From Desulfobacteraceae bacterium (GTDB lineage: Bacteria; Desulfobacterota; Desulfobacteria; Desulfobacterales; ETH-SRB1), in contig JABMRH010000292.1 in assembly GCA_013202725.1 (NCBI GenBank), positions 1-6,173 on the forward strand: a DNA stretch of 6,173 nucleotides, in the 5' to 3' direction. A program made the position numbers and the translations under genes. The notes beneath the pieces were generated by a model, which searched no databases, was not told the DNA's origin, and saw nothing but the letters and a program-made list of their open reading frames with translations. This document shows positions 1 through 6,072 of this stretch, in pieces; positions within the stretch are counted from its first letter, which is position 1; each line of letters opens with the position of its first letter.

Positions 1-22
1 CTATGTAACCAATTAAAAAAAC

Positions 23-72
23 TGGATTCCGGCGCCTGCCCCGGACCACGATCCGGGGTTCGACGGAATGAC
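23..72. repeat. GC-rich imperfect palindromic intergenic repeat
   Basis: This is a 50-bp interrupted palindrome. The outer arms at 26-34 and 61-69 (ATTCCGGCG against CGACGGAAT) pair at 8 of 9 positions. The inner arms CCCCGGA (39-45) and TCCGGGG (52-58) pair perfectly around a 6-nt loop. The frame TGGATTCC...GGAATGAC is typical of small dispersed hairpin repeats found between genes in many proteobacterial and Desulfobacterota genomes; that link is from memory. No T-run follows, so an intrinsic terminator is not the obvious reading, although the hairpin could act on a transcript arriving from upstream. Confidence 0.65.
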
Positions 73-80
73 AAAGAATG

Positions 81-120
81 GTACTTTTCGACTTTTTACG
101 AGTTCATCAAGTTTGGCATC
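81..120. repeat. possible dispersed intergenic repeat fragment
   Basis: The stretch contains GACTTTTTACGAGTTCATCA (90-109), a string I recall as recurrent between genes in Desulfobacterales genomes. Nothing in this window repeats it and it forms no strong hairpin, so the call rests on memory of sequence style only. Confidence 0.3.
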
Positions 121-135
121 ACAAAAAAGCAGGTA

Positions 136-166
136 TGCATTCCCACGCAGGAGCGTGGGAACGAGA
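136..166. repeat. hairpin repeat with perfect 9-bp stem
   Basis: TTCCCACGC (140-148) pairs perfectly with GCGTGGGAA (153-161) across a 4-nt loop AGGA. The motif CATTCCCACGC...GCGTGGGAACGAG is a recognisable type of dispersed repeat seen in several bacterial phyla, including cyanobacteria and Desulfobacterota (from memory). It lies between two other repeat types, with no gene on either side inside the flank. Confidence 0.65.
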
Positions 167-180
167 AAAACAACTTTTGT

Positions 181-205
181 GCTTTTGCGCCTTTGCGTGA
201 GATAT
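181..205. repeat. TTTGCG-rich intergenic repeat unit
   Basis: Two adjacent related units (CTTTTGCG and CCTTTGCG) are followed by TGAGATAT. Strings of the form TTGCGCCTTTGCGTGAGA occur as short dispersed intergenic repeats in many genomes (from memory). It ends just before the recB ribosome-binding region, so it would lie in or next to the recB leader. Confidence 0.4.
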
Positions 206-210
206 ATTTT

Positions 211-215
211 AAGGA
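211..215 (+). promoter_or_regulatory. putative recB ribosome-binding site (long spacing)
   Basis: AAGGA is the only Shine-Dalgarno-like string ahead of the ATG at 230. The spacer is 14 nt, longer than the usual 5-10, so initiation may be weak. An in-frame TAG at 218-220 excludes any start further upstream, and the protein motifs begin right after this ATG, so the start itself is well supported. Confidence 0.45.
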
Positions 216-229
216 ATTAGCGTAATACA

Positions 230-3200
230 ATGTCTTTACAAACCGTTCATGACTGCAAACAGGTTGACCTTAAAAAGCACGGCCTTATAGAAGCATCTGC
301 TGGCACAGGCAAGACCTATATAATTGAGAATTTAGTGGTGCGGCTTTTAAAAGAAGACAGCGAGATCGCCCTGGAAAATATTCTTCTGGTTACCTTTACG
401 GAAAAAGCTACATGTGAATTAAAGATCCGCATACGTGAAAAAATTGAAAAGGAATTAAAAGACGCAGATGATCCCGGTGTTATTAAAAGATTAAGAGATT
501 CATTAGATACTTTTGATAAAGCAGCCATCTTTACCATTCATGGTTTTTGCCGGACTGTTTTAAGCGATTTTGCCTTTGAAAACAGCGCCCTTTTTAAAAA
601 CGAACTAATCGATGACACACCTGTTTTTGAAACAAAGCTCAAAGAGCAGATGCGAAAAGGCTGGCCTGAAAGATATGGGGAAAATTTGCCTGAAATTCTG
701 GAGGGCTCTGGTTTTAGTTCAAAAAAGGAAGGGGGAAAGTTTACCGATACAGTGCTTGCAATAGCCGGGAAAACATTTCGCAAAAATGCAGGTGATCTGC
801 TTTTGCCGGATATCAGGGGCAAAAGTTTTAAGCAGATTCAAAATGAAATAAAGAGGCTGGTTATAGAGTTAAAAACCCTGACAGGCACGCGGCAATCTTT
901 TTCCGGGCAATTTGAAAAATTAAATATAAATGCTTCAACAAAAAAATCTTTATTAGGTAAAATAGTAATTCCTCTTGAAAATTATCTGAGCAGTATTGAT
1001 GACAAAAATATTGATATTGCCGGTCTGCAGGCTCTTATTTCTCAAATTCAAGGCGCAAAATCCGGCGAAAGACAAGGCATTCAATGCCTTGTCTTGGATA
1101 AGTGGTTAAAAATTGGTGCTAACCCGGAAGTTTGTCCCAACATGCAAGATATAGTTTCCGTATTGCAAAAAATAGAAGAAACTTCGGCTATTTTAAAACA
1201 GATACTTGCGGTTGAAACAATCCACCAGCTTCAAAAAGAGGTAAGCCGGACAAAGGCAGAAAAAGGCTGGATCAGTTTTGATGATATGATTAACCTTGTT
1301 GAACAGGCTTTGTATAATGGTGATTCAGACCATTTGCTCAAAATGCTCAGGCATAAATATAAAGTTGCATTTGTTGATGAATTCCAGGACACGGATACTG
1401 TTCAATGGAAGATTTTCAGGAAAATATTCTTAGAAAGTCAAAAGCAGGGCATTGAAGTAAATCCCGGAAACAGCCTGTTTCTTGTCGGGGATCCAAAGCA
1501 GGCTATTTATTCGTTTCGCGGGGCAGATGTTTTTGCCTATCTGGATGCGAAAAACGAAATAGAAGAATTGTCAAAACAGCAGAAAGCCAATTTATATTCT
1601 TTGGATATCAACTGGCGCTCACAACCTGAACTAATCAACGCATTTAACAGCCTGTTCGGCAGAAAGGAATGGTTTAAGCCCGGAAACCAGGCAGGCAAAT
1701 TTGATATATGTTATCAGGATGCGACTTATCCGGGGGAAAAGGAGAACCTGACATTATTAAGCTCAGACGAGTCTAAGCGCGGCGCACTGAACATAGTGGA
1801 CTTCAGCAAGGAATTGTCTCACAGTCTTGCCAGGCTGCAACTTGCAAAGTTCATTGCCAAAGAAATCCAGCATCTAATTTCCTTTGCCAATATCAAACTG
1901 GTTCAAAAGGAAAAAGAAGAAAAGAGGCTGAGTTTTGGCGATATTTGCATCCTTGTTCGCGCTAAATCGGATGTGCCTTTAATAGAATCAGAGCTTTCCA
2001 GCCTTGCAATCCCATATACATATTATAAAAAACCCGGTCTTTTCCAATCTGATGAAGCCTTTTATTTAAGCATGATTTTTCACGCAATCCTGAATCCCGT
2101 TAACAGCGCGGATGTAAAAAGGGCGCTTTTAACCCCTTTTTTTGGATTTAAACCTGCTGATTTGAATGCTTATGAAAAGTTGCCTCATTTGCATCCATTA
2201 AAACAAATGCTTTTCAAATGGAATGAATATGCCTTATCACGCAACTTAAGTATTCTTTTCCAGTCACTTATAAATGATTCAGGTTTGCTTTTTCGCGAGG
2301 CTGAAAAAGTTTCTTGGGACAGGAAATACACAAATTACCGGCAGATATTTGAGCATCTGGAACAAACAGCATATCTGAAAAATATGGATTTCAGGCAGAT
2401 AACTTCATTGCTTGATGGCTACAGGAAAGATACGGTTCGTGCTGATGAGGATGCTGATATTCATCAAATTGAAACCGAGGAGGAAAAGGTCCGGATAATG
2501 ACCATGCATGTCAGCAAGGGGCTTCAATTTCCAATAGTTTTCATTGCCGGCGGATTGACTCAAAGATCTGCTGGTTCTGATAATTGTTATATATATCACA
2601 AGATCGTGGAAGAGAATAACCTTCCCAAGGCAATTAAAATAATCGATCTTTCAATGCAAAATGGGCAAAATGGCCAAAATGGCCAAAGTGGAAAGAAAAA
2701 ACATCTTCTTGAAAAAACAGACGAAGACAAACGTCTTTATTATGTTGCTTCCACCCGGGCACAGCATAAACTTTATCTGCCATATTATCCGAACCCTAAA
2801 AAACATAAATGGGTTGGGCCGGTATGCACCCTGCTTTCTCCTGCCATAGAAAAGGCTTTCCCCAAAAATGATGAAAATAAAAATATTTTATGGCTTATGC
2901 CTGATGATCATTATTTCGCAGACGATAAAACACAGCCTGACAATCAAGTATATCTTCCTGAAATACAGATAAAAGAGGCAAATCATCTTTTCCCTCACAC
3001 AAGAAATTACAGGCATAAAAAAATCAGGCTGGAGTCTTTTACAAGTCTGCATGATAAAGTTTCCCGCATGGATAAAGGAGGCGAGCAAACAACAGGGTTT
3101 CAACTTGCAGATGAAAAATCCAAAGAGGATGATGAAAGCTTTGGTTTGCAAAAAATGGATATTGCGCCTGCTGACATAATCCCTGATGAAATGCCCGGCG

Positions 3201-3898
3201 GAACCGAAACAGGGTCTATGTTTCATAACATATTAGAGCATATTGATTTTACGCATGCCGTTGAAAAAATGGATGCAGCGCAGGATAAAGTTCGCTCTTT
3301 ACTGGATGATCCTGAAACAGGAGATATTATTTTGAAACAGATGGAGATATACCGCGTAGAGGAGCGCTGGGCATATAACATCTGCAGGGTTATAAAAAAT
3401 ACCCTTACAACTCCGATAAGCATTGTCGATGATGAATTTATTCTTGGCAGGATCGGGAATGCGGATCGGCTTCATGAAGTGGAGTTTATCTATCCTTTTG
3501 CGCTGTCTGCCTGTAAGTATGAAACAATTCCTGATTGCGCGACTGAAAACGGCTTTATAAGAGGCTCGGTGGACATGGTTTTCCGATACAATAATAAATT
3601 TTATATAGCGGACTGGAAATCCAACTATCTTGAAAACGGCTATGATCATGATTCCATGGCGATTAACATGAATAGCGTGGGTTATGATCTCCAATACAGG
3701 TTATACACCATTGCAGTTTTGCGCTGGCTAAAGCAAAGTTTAAACAACAGGTTTGATCCTGTAAAAGATTTTGGCGGAATATTTTATTTTTATTTGCGTG
3801 GCATGGGAACCGGAAAGGGGAATGGTATCTTTTACATTCCTGCAGGTCAATTAGGAGATTTAAAAAGGCTGGAACAGGAAGTTATAAAAGATGTATAA
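230..3898 (+). CDS. recB: RecB: exodeoxyribonuclease V beta subunit (helicase-nuclease)
   Basis: A 1222-aa UvrD/Rep-like superfamily 1 (SF1A) helicase with a C-terminal RecB nuclease domain, close to the roughly 1180 aa of E. coli RecB. In RecBCD it is the 3'-5' motor and holds the only nuclease site; it works in the cytoplasm on double-stranded DNA ends and helps load RecA. Motifs in order: Walker A ASAGTGKT (22-29, Lys28), motif Ia TFTEKA (55-60), FTIHGFC (101-107), Walker B VDEFQD (382-387), GDPKQAIYSFRGAD (420-433), NWRS (461-464), TMHVSKGLQF (758-767) and VASTRA (839-844). A charged linker (about 945-990) leads to the nuclease: H999 and E1003 in GSMFHNILE, D1115, then D1128 and K1130 in DWKSN, and QYRLY (1155-1159). 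The D-13-D-2-K spacing equals that of E. coli RecB. Trp replaces the usual Tyr in the DYKSN motif. The start is the first ATG after an in-frame stop at 218-220, and the N-terminus fits the family. Oddities are a palindrome-encoded segment near residues 280-289 and an NGQ repeat at 810-821. It overlaps recD by 8 bp. An AddA identity is less likely given the recD partner. Confidence 0.96.
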   Translation: MSLQTVHDCKQVDLKKHGLIEASAGTGKTYIIENLVVRLLKEDSEIALENILLVTFTEKATCELKIRIREKIEKELKDADDPGVIKRLRDSLDTFDKAAIFTIHGFCRTVLSDFAFENSALFKNELIDDTPVFETKLKEQMRKGWPERYGENLPEILEGSGFSSKKEGGKFTDTVLAIAGKTFRKNAGDLLLPDIRGKSFKQIQNEIKRLVIELKTLTGTRQSFSGQFEKLNINASTKKSLLGKIVIPLENYLSSIDDKNIDIAGLQALISQIQGAKSGERQGIQCLVLDKWLKIGANPEVCPNMQDIVSVLQKIEETSAILKQILAVETIHQLQKEVSRTKAEKGWISFDDMINLVEQALYNGDSDHLLKMLRHKYKVAFVDEFQDTDTVQWKIFRKIFLESQKQGIEVNPGNSLFLVGDPKQAIYSFRGADVFAYLDAKNEIEELSKQQKANLYSLDINWRSQPELINAFNSLFGRKEWFKPGNQAGKFDICYQDATYPGEKENLTLLSSDESKRGALNIVDFSKELSHSLARLQLAKFIAKEIQHLISFANIKLVQKEKEEKRLSFGDICILVRAKSDVPLIESELSSLAIPYTYYKKPGLFQSDEAFYLSMIFHAILNPVNSADVKRALLTPFFGFKPADLNAYEKLPHLHPLKQMLFKWNEYALSRNLSILFQSLINDSGLLFREAEKVSWDRKYTNYRQIFEHLEQTAYLKNMDFRQITSLLDGYRKDTVRADEDADIHQIETEEEKVRIMTMHVSKGLQFPIVFIAGGLTQRSAGSDNCYIYHKIVEENNLPKAIKIIDLSMQNGQNGQNGQSGKKKHLLEKTDEDKRLYYVASTRAQHKLYLPYYPNPKKHKWVGPVCTLLSPAIEKAFPKNDENKNILWLMPDDHYFADDKTQPDNQVYLPEIQIKEANHLFPHTRNYRHKKIRLESFTSLHDKVSRMDKGGEQTTGFQLADEKSKEDDESFGLQKMDIAPADIIPDEMPGGTETGSMFHNILEHIDFTHAVEKMDAAQDKVRSLLDDPETGDIILKQMEIYRVEERWAYNICRVIKNTLTTPISIVDDEFILGRIGNADRLHEVEFIYPFALSACKYETIPDCATENGFIRGSVDMVFRYNNKFYIADWKSNYLENGYDHDSMAINMNSVGYDLQYRLYTIAVLRWLKQSLNNRFDPVKDFGGIFYFYLRGMGTGKGNGIFYIPAGQLGDLKRLEQEVIKDV
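1069..1095. repeat. 27-bp palindrome inside the recB coding sequence
   Basis: AAGACAAGGCATT (1069-1081) and AATGCCTTGTCTT (1083-1095) are perfect 13-bp inverted arms around a single C at 1082. In the RecB frame the palindrome encodes about RQGIQCLVL (from residue 281). It falls in the poorly conserved part of RecB between motif FTIHGFC and Walker B, where an insertion is tolerable. The core GACAAGGCAT/ATGCCTTGTC resembles a dispersed extragenic palindrome I recall from Desulfobacterota and other genomes, which suggests a repeat that inserted in frame. Confidence 0.75.
2657..2692 (+). repeat. four tandem 9-bp units encoding (Q-N/S-G)4 in RecB
   Basis: The units are CAAAATGGG, CAAAATGGC, CAAAATGGC and CAAAGTGGA. 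They encode QNGQNGQNGQSG (residues 810-821), followed by a lysine run. The tract lies in a variable loop between helicase motif TMHVSKG and motif VASTRA. The 9-bp period keeps the frame, so copy number can change by slippage without breaking RecB. Confidence 0.8.
3876..3881 (+). promoter_or_regulatory. recD ribosome-binding site inside the recB end
   Basis: AGGAAG lies 9 nt before the recD ATG at 3891 and within the last recB codons. Good spacing, together with the 8-bp gene overlap, points to translational coupling, which would help keep RecB and RecD in balance. Confidence 0.65.
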
Positions 3899-5729
3899 AT
3901 TTTTTGACGATAGTGAGCTTTCTGCGCTTGATTTCATGACCATCAGAGATCTTTGTGAACTCGGCGGTTATCAAAACGATTTGCCTCTTTCTGCGGTTTT
4001 GACGGCCATGTTTTCTGCTTTGCAGGAGGGCAGTCTCTGCCTGAATATAGACAAAAACTCTCTGTCTGATAAACTGCAACTCTTTATGGAAAGCAAAAAA
4101 GCAAAACAGATTTCCGCTCAATTTTTATCCGGTTTTGCAGAAAATAGATATAATAATCTCATTGCAAAAAACATCGATACCTACCTGCCCCTTATTGTAT
4201 ATGAGTCCAAAGAGAAAAAGCTTCTTTATTTCCAGAAGTTCTTTTTTCATGAAACCAGGCTTAAGCATAGGCTCAAGGTTTTTTTACAAGCAAAAGAATC
4301 CTGTAAATTATCCGGTAAAAAGGAAAAGGAGATTTTAAGGGAACTGGTTGAAAAGGATCAAGACCAGGTTAAAGCTCTGAGGCTTGCGCTTGGCTCACAG
4401 TTTGCCATTATATCGGGTGGGCCTGGAACCGGCAAAACCTCTGTTATGGTGAATATTCTTCGCTGTTTTGTGCGCGCGGGAATTGAACCAAAACAAATCA
4501 TATTGGCTGCTCCGACCGGCAGGGCAGCGCAAAGAATGACCGAAGCCGTTCATAGCCAGATTAATTCCATCAAAACCCCATGTCCCGAAGATATTGAGCT
4601 GTTAAACCTGTCGGGAAGCACGCTGCATAGAATTCTGCAATATAAAACCCGCTCTCATGACTTCCATTACAGGGATACAAATCCTCTGCCAGCATCGGTT
4701 GTCATTATCGATGAAGTTTCGATGGTGGATGTCGTCATGATGGAAAGATTTTTGCGCGCAATAGATCCCGCAAAAACAAGGCTTGTTTTATTAGGAGATA
4801 AAGACCAGCTTCCTTCGGTTGAGGCCGGAGCGGTTTTTGCGGAAATGATTCCTGACGAGACAAAAGATAATATATTCAAAGACCGATTAATAGTTTTAAA
4901 AAAGGTTTATCGATCAGGCGCCAATCTTCTGCATTTGGCAAAACAGATCAACCAGGGCAAATGTCCTGAATATGCGCCGGTTTCTCTTAATTCCGCCTTG
5001 TTACTTAAAGAGGATAGCTGGGCGTTTGTTTTGCCGGACGACAATATAAACAAATGGAAGAAACAGCTCAGGCTGTGGGTTGAGCATCATTATCTCGGCA
5101 GAATAAATAAAGATAATAAATCATATAAAGAATTGATACTTGAAGCTGTTAAACTCGATGCTGATAGTCTTGCATCTTCAGATGATGAGCAGAATATTCT
5201 CAATCAGATTTTCAGCGGGATTGAAAAGGCAAGGATTTTAACTCTCCTGCGCAAAGGGGTTTATGGTTGCTCCTGGATCAACGGCATAATAGCTCAATAT
5301 CTGAGTTTTGAGCTGGAGCCTCTGACAAGAATGCGTAATGATATTTTTAGCGGCGCTGTTATCATGATCACTCAAAACGATTATTCAAAAAAACTTTTTA
5401 ACGGAGATGTCGGCGTTATAATTAAAAATGTTGATGGGAATTACAGAGTGTTTTTTAAACGATTCGGCTCCTATATCTTTTTTGACATAGACTTTTTGCC
5501 GAAATGGGAACCAGGCTTTGCCGTGACAGTGCACAAAAGTCAGGGGACGGAATTTGATGATGTGCTGCTTGTGCTGCCGGATAATGAAAGCCACAGGTTG
5601 TTGACCAGGGAGATAATATATACCGGCATTACCAGAGCAAAGAAAAGGGTGATTTTATATGGCATTGAGCCGGCATTTAAAATCGCTTTGCAAAGGAAAA
5701 TTGAACGGGAATCAGGCTTGACATGGTAA
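3891..5729 (+). CDS. recD: RecD: exodeoxyribonuclease V alpha subunit (5'-3' helicase)
   Basis: A 612-aa SF1B helicase, almost the length of E. coli RecD (608 aa). In RecBCD it is the fast 5'-3' motor that pulls the 5'-ended strand and regulates nuclease behaviour at Chi. The N-terminal ~150 residues are helical and poorly conserved, as expected for the domain that contacts the partner subunits. Then come Walker A GGPGTGKT (176-183, Lys182), PTGRAA (208-213), TLHR (244-247), Walker B IIDEVSM (272-278, D274/E275), GDKDQLPSV (302-310), a YRSG segment after it, an FNGDVG segment in domain 2B, TVHKSQGTEF (546-555) and YTGITRAKK (577-585, R582 as the likely arginine finger). All motor motifs are present. 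The length and the overlap with recB argue for RecD of RecBCD and against the longer stand-alone RecD2. The ATG at 3891 has a good ribosome-binding site. The stop at 5727-5729 is only 10 bp from the end of a convergent small gene, and no terminator hairpin is evident. Confidence 0.96.
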   Translation: MYKFFDDSELSALDFMTIRDLCELGGYQNDLPLSAVLTAMFSALQEGSLCLNIDKNSLSDKLQLFMESKKAKQISAQFLSGFAENRYNNLIAKNIDTYLPLIVYESKEKKLLYFQKFFFHETRLKHRLKVFLQAKESCKLSGKKEKEILRELVEKDQDQVKALRLALGSQFAIISGGPGTGKTSVMVNILRCFVRAGIEPKQIILAAPTGRAAQRMTEAVHSQINSIKTPCPEDIELLNLSGSTLHRILQYKTRSHDFHYRDTNPLPASVVIIDEVSMVDVVMMERFLRAIDPAKTRLVLLGDKDQLPSVEAGAVFAEMIPDETKDNIFKDRLIVLKKVYRSGANLLHLAKQINQGKCPEYAPVSLNSALLLKEDSWAFVLPDDNINKWKKQLRLWVEHHYLGRINKDNKSYKELILEAVKLDADSLASSDDEQNILNQIFSGIEKARILTLLRKGVYGCSWINGIIAQYLSFELEPLTRMRNDIFSGAVIMITQNDYSKKLFNGDVGVIIKNVDGNYRVFFKRFGSYIFFDIDFLPKWEPGFAVTVHKSQGTEFDDVLLVLPDNESHRLLTREIIYTGITRAKKRVILYGIEPAFKIALQRKIERESGLTW

Positions 5730-5739
5730 TGGCAGGTCT

Positions 5740-5916
5740 CTACTTATCTTTACCGGTTTCCACTTTTTCCCGGCCATTAACGGTTTCTTTGATCGCGCAA
5801 TAAATGGTTTTGAAAAGTTCAGAAAAGCCGGTTGGAGAGATTCTTCCAGCTTCTATGAATTTGACAACTATTTCCTTGGACGCTCTTAGAATTTGTTCAT
5901 CAATTGAAGAGCTCAT
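5740..5916 (-). CDS. 58-aa small protein, MucR N-terminus-like, copy 1
   Basis: A 58-residue ORF on the - strand, starting with ATG at 5914-5916 and ending with TAG at 5740-5742. An AGGA Shine-Dalgarno with an 8-nt spacer precedes it. The protein reads MSSSIDEQILRASKEIVV at its N-terminus, continues with KFIEAGRISPTGFSELF and then TIYCAIKETV (37-46), and ends in a polar lysine-rich tail. It looks like two or three amphipathic helices, with no signal peptide or membrane segment. The pattern E-I-V...F-I...I-S-P...F...L-F..I-Y-A-I-K resembles the N-terminal helices of MucR/Ros-type regulators (which mediate self-association there), but the zinc-finger part is missing. I recall similar short proteins in Desulfobacterales; the function is unknown. 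A second near-identical copy lies 333 bp away, which supports it as a real coding unit. It is convergent with recD, with a 10-bp gap. Confidence 0.7.
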   Translation of the reverse strand: MSSSIDEQILRASKEIVVKFIEAGRISPTGFSELFKTIYCAIKETVNGREKVETGKDK

Positions 5917-5924
5917 GTTAAATA

Positions 5925-5931
5925 TCCTTTT
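5925..5931 (-). promoter_or_regulatory. ribosome-binding site of the 58-aa small gene
   Basis: Read on the - strand this is AAAAGGA, 8 nt before the ATG at 5916. It lies directly beside the terminal repeat of the MITE-like element (5932 onward), so any promoter for this copy must lie within that element or beyond it. Confidence 0.6.
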
Positions 5932-5944
5932 GAGACCTTTGCAA

Positions 5945-5973
5945 AACGCCCTATTTTGTCCAATTTTGGCGTT
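5945..5973. repeat. left internal hairpin of the MITE-like element
   Basis: AACGCC (5945-5950) pairs with GGCGTT (5968-5973) around a 17-nt AT-rich loop. The left arm overlaps the last two bases of the terminal repeat. Confidence 0.45.
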
Positions 5974-5979
5974 AGGCTC

Positions 5980-6026
5980 AAATTTTAATCCTCAAAATAC
6001 TCAATGTATTCCTGCGGTTAAAATTT
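5980..6026. repeat. central nested hairpin of the MITE-like element
   Basis: AAATTTTAA (5980-5988) pairs perfectly with TTAAAATTT (6018-6026). Nested inside is AATAC (5996-6000) with GTATT (6006-6010) around the loop TCAAT. The structure sits in the middle of the 142-bp element, as in foldback-type miniature elements. Confidence 0.55.
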
Positions 6027-6072
6027 TCGTCTTCCTTGAACTTGAATAAAATTGAGCATTTTGCAAAGCTCT

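Noticed and set aside
39..58. GC-rich stem as an intrinsic terminator of an upstream gene
   Set aside because: No T-run follows the stem on the + strand, and the surrounding bases fit a dispersed palindromic repeat better.
177..208. Possible sigma-70 promoter ahead of recB (TTGTGC with GATATA or TATATT)
   Set aside because: The hexamer matches are poor, the spacer for TATATT is 20 nt, and transcription would start at or inside the putative ribosome-binding site. The bases also belong to a repeat-like unit.
2888..3694. Several - strand open frames of 66-131 aa under recB
   Set aside because: They lie opposite intact, motif-bearing recB coding sequence and show no recognisable protein features.
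5917..5985. Possible promoter for the 58-aa gene on the - strand (TTGAGC, 17-nt spacer, CAAAAT)
   Set aside because: The -10 matches at only 4 of 6 positions in AT-rich DNA, which is too weak to call without transcript data.
5804..6049. 81-aa + strand reading frame across the small gene and the MITE-like element
   Set aside because: It is antisense to the 58-aa gene, runs through the element, lacks a clear ribosome-binding site, and its sequence resembles no family. The - strand gene is repeated and has a ribosome-binding site.
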